Of a stretch of 64,000 nucleotides of DNA, positions 57,346-64,000 are shown one piece after another (within the stretch, counting starts at the first letter, position 1; each line of letters starts with the position of its first letter). The position numbers were made by a program, and so were the translations under genes. The stretch covers positions 3,266,001 through 3,330,000 of the forward strand of contig JACVVK020000013.1 of NCBI GenBank assembly GCA_018292915.2, read 5' to 3'. This DNA comes from Batillaria attramentaria (Eukaryota; Mollusca; Gastropoda; Batillariidae). The notes under the pieces are model-generated. The model searched no databases, was not told the DNA's origin, and saw only the letters and a list, made by a program, of their open reading frames with translations.

Positions 57346-58620
57346 CCCCCCCCGGCAAGTGTCATTTGTAGCACTGCCCAAATGTCCGTCCTGTATTGAC
57401 TGCATGCCTGACTTGACCTTGCAGCTGGTCCAAGTTATATGCACTCCGAGGGTAATTATTTTACCTTGAACGACTAGTGTTTTCCGTGTTTACACAAGAT
57501 TGTTCTCTTGTACAACAGTGCCAAGAAAAGCCGCGGGGGTGAACCACGTGTACGAGGAGAACGGAAGAAAAACAGTTATTCTTCAGAAGAAAAAAAAACT
57601 GTTGTGCAGGAGGAGAAAGGGGGAGGGGGGGGGGGCATGCAAAAGTATAATTACGCTTTCTACGCCCCCTAAAAACAAAACATGTTGCGTTTTAACTTGC
57701 CAGTCGTTGTTCAAAGAAGAAGAGAATGACAATAGAGTGATAAAAAGCATTTCATGCACTGTTGACTATTTTCAGGGCATCTTTTCCGTTGACTCAACGG
57801 ACATTTCGGCTGTATATGCTGCAGTATCTTCGTGTAATCAGTGATATCCTGAAATTTTCAGTAAGTTCATGTATTCACTGTTTCACTCGGGGATTTCAGG
57901 AAATCTCTTACAAGTGCATGATTCTGACGACCTCTGGACAAGGCTGCTCTTTGGATTCAGGGTTTCTGTTTCTGACTTCTGGTTGTCCATACCATTGATA
58001 ACTATTCCTATTTCTCCAACCATTTGTTCCAGTCACGTAAGTAATAAGAAACTCGACGAATTTGCAGTGAAAAATCTCAATGAACGTTTTCTCCATCCGG
58101 GGGGGGGGGGGGGGGATAGTCCCCAGGATACGGTACTACATCTTCAAAAAAAAAAAAAAAAAAAAAAAGCACTGGGGGGTGGGGGGTGTAGCGGCGGTAA
58201 AATCGCCGAGCTTGCAGAAGCAACAGGGACAGATTAGGGTGCTGTACGCCCTGGGGCAAAGCTTTTCCCGTTGTTGTTTTGCAATCGATTTCAAGAGAGC
58301 CATGCGTCTGAAGCTCGGCAACGCGGTGACGCCCTCTCATTGATCAGAACTAACTCCTGTGGAATGGTTCCGTTGAAGTGGGGAAACGTGCCTTGGCCAG
58401 GTTGCGGTGAGAGTGCAGAAAAAGTTGGGAGCGTCTGTCTCGAAGGAGAAAGAGAAGATGGTCTGGATTATGCAGCTTAATTACCGTGCTGGATTCTGTG
58501 CAGTGCTGTTTAATATCAATATTGGTTTGTGCTGCAGCTGCAACAACTCGGCTAACATGTTATGGGATAACAACGTCGACGACGACAACAACTGTTTCTG
58601 TTTACGCCTCACAAAAAAGA
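57345..58620. other. Intergenic sequence
   Basis: Contains C/G/A homopolymer runs (57337-57353, 58100-58116, 58146-58168). No gene recognised. Confidence 0.45.
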
Positions 58621-58640
58621 CGTTAGACACCCCCCCCCCC

Positions 58641-58675
<35 letters not shown>
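58641..58675. repeat. (AC)n microsatellite
   Basis: AC run after a C run. Confidence 0.93.
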
Positions 58676-58678
<3 letters not shown>

Positions 58679-59395
58679 AGTACTCAATCCAAGCTTGACT
58701 TCGCGCGTACGCGGCATAAACAAAGAAACAGGGGATGAGTTAGTCTAGGTGCTTGATGCTCCCATGGGACTTTCACGATACGTGGCAAAGGCACAGCCCT
58801 GGATTCCACTCACGCTCAGCCCAAATCTGCTGCCTGCTCCTCCCTTTTTTTCTGGCCACGTTAAGAACCGATTCCCAAATCCGAGAAAATCTGCGCCAGC
58901 TTCGGGTGTTCTCTCTCTCTCTCTCTCTCCATGGGAATAGGTTTTGTCCCACTGAGTCCCTTGGCGGGATAATGTCTCTTGTCTGTCCCCAGCGAATCTG
59001 CTGGCTTGGGGAAAGAGTGAGAGACTGTATTACCCCAAAGCTCGTCAACGCCCCCTCCCCCACCCCCCTTCTCCCGCCACCACAAAAGTGTCCATTTTAT
59101 CCACAAAGTAAGTAAGTAACTTAGTAAGTGATCGAGTCGTCAGAAAATCCACTCAACGTCGACTTGAACACGACCAAGGAAGACACAGAGTGATAGAAAA
59201 TTAGCACGGGAAGTAAACATTGCTCTTACGGGCGCAACATCGTCAGACAAGGAGCCATGAGCGACGAGCGAGAATCACGCGAGACAGCAATCCGCCGACA
59301 GTTCAACGTCATGTTATTGGCTGAGTACGTTCAGACACAACAGAGGGGAGTCTGCACGCACTGACTGAGCCTGTGTTTGTTTTGTGTGGATCTGG

Positions 59396-59473
59396 GGAAG
59401 CGGGATAGCCCGAATGGTAGAGCGTGGGACTTTCAATGCTCGGGTCATGAGTTCGAATCCCCGCTGGGGCCAA
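59396..59473 (+). mobile_element. SINE-A head fragment
   Basis: tRNA-like head only, ending CTGGGGCCAA, then joined to an inverted SINE-D fragment. Confidence 0.85.
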
Positions 59474-59479
59474 TTATGC

Positions 59480-59690
59480 TTGATGATGCAGATGAAGATG
59501 GTGGTAAGATGATGCTATGAAGGTCCGTGTGGTTTGGGACTGCGGGACAGGGGAGCATTCCACGCTTCCTGTTATAAATATCCTGGCGTTAACCAGGCCC
59601 GGGAACTACGGCACCAGTGCCGTGCCAGCCGTGTAATCATCCCATCATGTGCCATAGCAAGGGAAGCACCACCAAAGTCGCACCCGTCCG
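59480..59690 (-). mobile_element. SINE-D fragment
   Basis: Reverse complement of the SINE-D middle (CCAGGCCCGGGAACTACGGC; GGTCCGTGTGGTTTGGGACT). Confidence 0.82.
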
Positions 59691-59739
59691 TTGCTGTCGT
59701 ATCGTTCTGTATATAATTATGTGGTCTTGGTTTGTTTGA

Positions 59740-59802
59740 TTTTTTTGGTATCCTCCATACCCCAAAAAGGGAAAAAGTAAAATAAAATCTTAAATCTTGA
59801 TT
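59740..59802 (+). repeat. Retroelement 3' tail related to the LINE end at 25797
   Basis: GGTATCCTCCATACCCCAAA then AAGGG, AAAATAAAATC, TTAAATCTTG. Confidence 0.75.
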
Positions 59803-59866
59803 TCTCTCTTGTAGCGCATCACGTTGAGCGTACAAAGCGAGGCAAACCAAGCAGAGGTGTTTGGTC

Positions 59867-59934
59867 AGATAATAATAATAATAATGAATAGTACTTATTT
59901 AGCGCTTAATCTCGCAGGAAAGCAACTCACAGCG

Positions 59935-59981
<47 letters not shown>

Positions 59982-60046
59982 GACATGCACTACCCGGTCT
60001 GATGCAGATGAACAATTGCAGTCAAAGGCACTGAAACAATGGCAGA
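59867..60046 (-). mobile_element. L2/CR1-like LINE 3' UTR and (ATT)n tail
   Basis: On the minus strand, text downstream of the coding remnant at 60047 ends AAGCGCTAAATAAGTACTAT then TCATTATTATTATT. An (AC)n run (59936-59977) interrupts it. Confidence 0.7.
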
Positions 60047-60274
60047 CTACTCATAAGTGTGAAAGTCCTGACGGAAGAGATGGGTTTTCAGGTTCGATTT
60101 GAACTGGGACAGTGTGGGAAGGTCACGAAGTTCGACCGGCAGCGAGTTCCAAACATTTGGCGCGAGGAAACTGAAGGAGCGTTCGCCTGCGGTTTTCATG
60201 TTGCGCTTGGGGACTTTAAGGCGCTTTTCATCGGCGGAACGAAGTGTGCGAAATGGGTGGCAAGCGCAGAGCAA
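60047..60274 (-). mobile_element. L2/CR1-like LINE reverse-transcriptase C-terminus
   Basis: The minus frame contains RLKVPKRNMKTAGERSFSFL, APNVWNSLPVELRDLPTLSQ and FKSNLKTHLFRQ, the conserved C-terminus of L2/CR1-type LINE ORF2. Strongly 5' truncated; ends with a stop after HTYE. Confidence 0.88.
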
Positions 60275-60790
60275 GGCAGACGAATGGGTGTCAACAAGTG
60301 CTGGAGAAGGTTCTCCCTGACCTGATTAATTTAAACTCTGTGTTCTGACCTACAGTGGAGGATAACCTCAATGACAGCTAACGCGACTAGTCGAGTCAGA
60401 TTCCACAAAGGTTAGATGGCGAGATTCCGTCCAGAATCACAGTGCATCTCGTTACCATTGCTAATAGCACAAAAAAAAAAAAAAAAAAACCAACAGCCGA
60501 AATGAAACAAACCGCTTTGCCGCAGGGGCAAGAGAAGCAATATCCAGACTGGATTCAGAGTGAATCGGGCCATTCATCAAGCGGAGAGCCTCAATTAGTA
60601 TCCCCCCAAGCGCCTCTTCCACGCAATCGGCATGTGGAGGCCAAACAAAGTCCCGCTGCAGTAAATGGCCATTTGGAGCTCTCCGCAGGGTCCTGTGGGC
60701 TTACTGTGTTACGCATGCCTCTGGGCCTTCCGCCATGACCTCTGTTTGTTGCCGTTTGCGATGATTGGTGACAGGTTCAGACGTGGTCTG

Positions 60791-60846
60791 GGTCCATATG
60801 TAGAACTCGAGGCTAATTTAACCCACGGCTACGGGCCTAACCCAGA
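60791..60846 (-). mobile_element. Harbinger-like MITE, terminal fragment
   Basis: GGTCCATATGTAGAACTCGA and TAACCCACGGCTACGGGCCT, one end only; left flank CTG. Confidence 0.75.
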
Positions 60847-60849
60847 CGC

Positions 60850-61295
60850 CACAGCGGCGGAAACCCCCCAAATCACAACTGTGTCACAACTGTGGACAGC
60901 ACTGTGGCGCTCCGCAATGCCCAGTTAAGAGCCGGCTTTACTTGGCCCGACGCTCAGTTTGTGCCCTTACGTCAGCAACAGCAAAGTCCAGCAACAACAC
61001 TGCTTCCGTTTACTGCTCACGGAAAAGGGTCGTGAGGCCTGTGGAGAGAGAGGAGGGGGAAGCGGGGGGGGGGGGGGGGGGAGGAAGAAGGGGGAAGGGG
61101 CGTCCAGCACAGCTCCCGTGACCAATAATTTCTCCGTTTCGCCGTCTCAAGGCCTTGGGGAGGATCGCATGAATATTTAACCGATTAAAGTTTGTATGGG
61201 AGAACACACTGATGTCCACGCCTTGTTTCTCAAGAGACCAGGGATCGATGTCCCTCCACTTAATCAGTCATGACCTCCGTCGGGTGCCATTCACA
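60850..61295. other. Intergenic sequence
   Basis: Contains a G-rich run (61062-61100). No gene recognised. Confidence 0.45.
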
Positions 61296-61581
61296 ATTAG
61301 CGACTCCACACCTGTCAATCAAAAGGGCCGAGCCCCCAGAATTCAGCCAGTCGGGTCCCGCGGCACAGTCAACACAACACATATGGTATATGGTCTGGCA
61401 AACATTTTGCCAGACACTACAACGAGGGAAGCACATGTAGTTTGATATGACGGAAACGCAGTAAGTCCACTGACGTCATTTGAGGAAAAAGATCATGACG
61501 TCAGCCTCTTTCATCTTGATATCACCCCTTTTCCCATAAAATGACGTCATGGACGTCCTGTGTTTTGCCAATACACGGCAG

Positions 61582-61585
<4 letters not shown>
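61296..61585 (+). repeat. Dispersed repeat F with three TGACGTCA octamers, copy 2
   Basis: Homologous to 20495-20780; TGACGTCA at 61471-61478, 61496-61503 and 61542-61549. Confidence 0.88.
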
Positions 61586-61647
<62 letters not shown>

Positions 61648-61900
61648 GGTTTTACGCCGTGCGAGCTACAAAGACTATTTCGCGGCAAAGCAAGGTCCCT
61701 TTCTGCCAGGCCACTAAAAATAAAAGGACATACAATAAAACAGGATGTAAATCTATATTAAAAATCTACTGGGTTTAAATGAGAAGTTTCTTACAAGACT
61801 GTAAAATCGAACGGACGGAGGTCAATGAAAGGCTATGAATTGGAATTAAATTTGATGAAACAAGTTTGTTTCCTTCAAGAAGATGAAGATGTTGTCGGGG
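61582..61900 (-). mobile_element. (TTAG)n tail and adjoining retroelement 3' end
   Basis: About 16 TTAG units (61582-61648), then GGGTTTTACGCCGTGCGAGC. Similar text follows (GAGT)n at 18451-18500 (AGGGTTCAACGCCGCGCAAA). The pattern is a minus-strand mollusc SINE/LINE 3' end with a tandem tail. Confidence 0.7.
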
Positions 61901-62329
61901 GGGGGGGGGGTGGGGGGGCACGGCAGAGAAAAGAGGCGGAGCTGTGAGCTCGGATCTTACTGAGTGGAGTTGTCTATCAGGAACTGTCACCGACTTCATC
62001 AGTGGGTGATGAGAGAAGTAACGTGGGGGAGGGGGGATGCGGGGGGGGGGGTGTCAATGACGTCTCAATGCGCGTATGAGGATACCGTGAATATTTAACT
62101 GACAAAAACAATCGCATCTAGGGAATTATGTTTCATACAGCGGGAAGGAGGCTTCTTTAAAATTTGTTCCGCGCTCGTCGCGGAAATGCAGATTTGCTCT
62201 AGTTCGGGTCAAAGAAACGTATAGTCTCGTGGGACACATTCCGCAGAGTGCCGTGCCGAATGAAGACTGATTAAAAGCCTTCAGAGTGTGATACAAGCAG
62301 TGAACCCATATTCTGCGTCACGACCCCCG

Positions 62330-62648
62330 ACGTAAAGAGATAGACGCACCGCAGTGCCGGAAAAGTGACGCCGCCGCGCGCCATGTTGCTAGTACCTGGA
62401 AGTGCCAGCTGTTTACATAGTGCGTATAGCATTGGCCAGACGCTATCAGCTGTTTACATAGCGCGCATAGCATTGGTCCGCTTTATCTTACGTCACATTT
62501 CTGATGACGTCTTTCTAAAGAACTTTGTATTTCGAACGAGGCGTCCTATACACAGAGCCTCTGTGTTCTGGTATTAGTAAGATGGCCGCGATAGCGACAC
62601 TCGCAAGCAGCGGTGGCAGCGTGCGGCGGTGCGTCTATCTCTTTACGT
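62330..62648. mobile_element. TIR element of 319 bp
   Basis: Perfect 23-bp inverted ends (ACGTAAAGAGATAGACGCAC + CGC at 62330-62352, complement at 62626-62648), with similarity continuing inward (CATGTTGCTAGTAC against GCCATCTTACTAATAC). The interior has a 31-base direct duplication (AGCTGTTTACATAG...). No coding frame. Confidence 0.75.
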
Positions 62649-62721
62649 TTGTGGGCACGACTCCCGAAATACTCAAGATGCCTCGTAAATGGCAGTAAAA
62701 TCTGAAACGCGTCATCGGAAA

Positions 62722-62930
62722 GGTATGGTATGGTATGGTATGGTATGACAAACTCCGTGTCCCTCATGTCAAGACAACGACCTTTGGTCAGCGTAGTTAT
62801 TCATACACGGGTCCGACGTGTTGGAATGATCTCCCAGTTTCGATCAGATAATTATGCAGACACAAAACTATCTTTCAAAGCAAATTTGAAATCCCACCTC
62901 TTCACAGCCTTCAACCAGTAACTGTTGCCA
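62722..62930 (+). mobile_element. LINE reverse-transcriptase C-terminal remnant, frameshifted
   Basis: After (GGTAT)n, one frame reads KTTTFGQRSYSYTGPTCWND then LPVSIR and stops; the next frame continues LSFKANLKSHLFTAF. Together they match the LINE C-terminal pattern (FGxRSFxxxGPxxWNxLP...FKxxLKxHLF), so the copy is a broken remnant. A 3' UTR-like segment with (GT)n follows to about 63150. Confidence 0.8.
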
Positions 62931-62943
62931 TATCATCAGCTTG

Positions 62944-62991
<48 letters not shown>

Positions 62992-63150
62992 GCCAACAGC
63001 TCGTGTATGATGCTGCACATTATGTGTTTGTAGTTAAATGTATGTGTGGAGGCATGTTGTGTGTGTTTCTGGTTGAGTGAGTGTGTGTTGATAGGCGCCC
63101 TGAGCTCCCGCGAGAGGGAGGGCGTCCCTTAAGTACCCATTTTATTTAGT

Positions 63151-63365
63151 ATGGTATGGTATGGTATGGTAGACTTCTCGTCGGCGCATATATCCAACTC
63201 TTCTGAATTGCTCATGGCGCCGCAGAGCTGGAGGACGAAGCAGTGAAAGCGTGCTGCCACTGACTAAGCGCTTCTTTATGTGCAAACCTCAACCCTGCTG
63301 TTTACTCTGGTAACAATATTTTTGTTGTCCACGTCACCGGCCACAGCCTACTCTTCTTCGAGCCA
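63151..63365 (-). mobile_element. SINE-E, truncated copy with (CCATA)n tail
   Basis: Matches 12206-12415 (CTGGAGGACGAAGCAGTGAA; CACCGGCCACAGCCTACTCT). On the minus strand it ends AAGTCTACCATACCATACC. Confidence 0.82.
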
Positions 63366-63373
63366 TGGACGTC

Positions 63374-63553
63374 GGAGCGTGGGTGGGTGGGTGTTTAGGA
63401 ATTTCACGTCCTTTTCCACCATGTAAGGTGGATATCAAAGACGGGGCAATGAGAAAAAGGCCAGCACAAATATTTGGCCCCAGCCAGGATTCGAACTCAC
63501 GACCCGAGCATTGAGAGTCCAACGCTCTGCCATTCGGCTATCCTGGTTCCCCT
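63374..63553 (-). mobile_element. SINE-A, full-length copy with 10-bp TSD
   Basis: CATGGACGTC at 63364-63373 and 63554-63563. Confidence 0.95.
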
Positions 63554-63563
63554 CATGGACGTC

Positions 63564-63847
63564 AGAACCACAAGCATTCTCTCACACACTGGACATAAAT
63601 ACATTACAATCACGTGCGAAGGGTCAGCTCTGCAATTCAAGTTTCGGAATTTGGAATTGCATTATTTGCAAATTTTATGGTTTGAACATTTCCAACGCAG
63701 AGGAGGAGGAAAGCGGAGTACCCGGAGAGAACCCCCGACGATCGGCCCGAATGAACGGTGCCACGTACGAGAAGGAAAACTTCTTTGCCTCAAACCTGAC
63801 CTCTTGCATTGGTGACGAAGTCTCTTAACCACTAGACCACCGACCGA
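63564..63847 (-). mobile_element. SINE-B, minus copy
   Basis: Reverse complement of 7472 family: ACACTGGACATAAATACATT, GCGAAGGGTCAGCTCTGCAA, CGATCGGCCCGAATGAACGG, and head complement CTCTTAACCACTAGACCACC. Confidence 0.87.
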
Positions 63848-63929
63848 ACATCTGAAGAACGTCGGTCATTGAAACACGCTCCAAAGTTCCCAGACATAGA
63901 GTTAGTTTTCTTTCCTCTTCTTCATCCCC

Positions 63930-63975
<46 letters not shown>

Positions 63976-63979
63976 TCTC

Positions 63980-64000
63980 GGGGAGCCGGGGTGGTCGAAT
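63980..64000 (+). mobile_element. SINE-A, cut by window end
   Basis: GGGGAGCCGGGGTGGTCGAA is the start of the tRNA-like head, right after a (CT)n run (63937-63979). Confidence 0.8.

Overview
The window looks like nuclear DNA of a marine mollusc, most likely a gastropod. This is inferred from texture: very dense long (AC)n/(GT)n and (GA)n tracts, many tRNA-derived SINEs, L2/CR1-type LINE 3' ends, foldback elements, TIR mini-transposons, and small exons separated by long introns. No bacterial operon, CRISPR array, rRNA gene or intact tRNA gene was seen. Most open reading frames are microsatellites read in stop-free frames.

The main gene lies on the + strand. It has three coding exons (7241-7432, 32977-33154, 42252-44002) with GT/AG introns of about 25.5 kb and 9.1 kb. 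They join in frame into a 706-residue protein with an N-terminal ankyrin-repeat domain and a long Ser/Thr-rich tail, closest by eye to vertebrate ANKRD63 (and the related ANKRD34 group). A CpG-rich stretch at 4740-5110 with a GC box, a TATA-like TTAAAA and a TCAGTT initiator is a plausible promoter. The 3' UTR probably runs to an AATAAA at 46027.

Inside intron 2, on the opposite strand, two exons (37377-36962 and 36454-36313) share a consensus donor, an acceptor and matching phase. They look like a short nested gene or transposon-derived gene with a GYHRSCYQRF motif. Another possible minus-strand exon is at 38974-38839.

The rest is repeats. SINE-A (about 175 bp, tRNA-like head, tail of CCCAAACACCCACCC type) has more than 20 copies, eight of them with target-site duplications I could read. 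SINE-B, -C, -D and -E are longer tRNA-headed families. A Harbinger-like MITE (GGCCCG...CGGGCC ends, CWG duplications) has five near-full copies. There are also two long foldback elements, an FB-like element whose inverted arms are minisatellite, a dispersed repeat carrying three TGACGTCA octamers, LINE reverse-transcriptase C-terminal remnants, and minisatellites with units of about 94 bp (22.2-23.9 kb) and 69 bp (50.3-51.2 kb).

No complete new molecular system is evident. The best leads are the nested minus-strand gene, the FB-like and foldback elements, and the MITE with its target preference.
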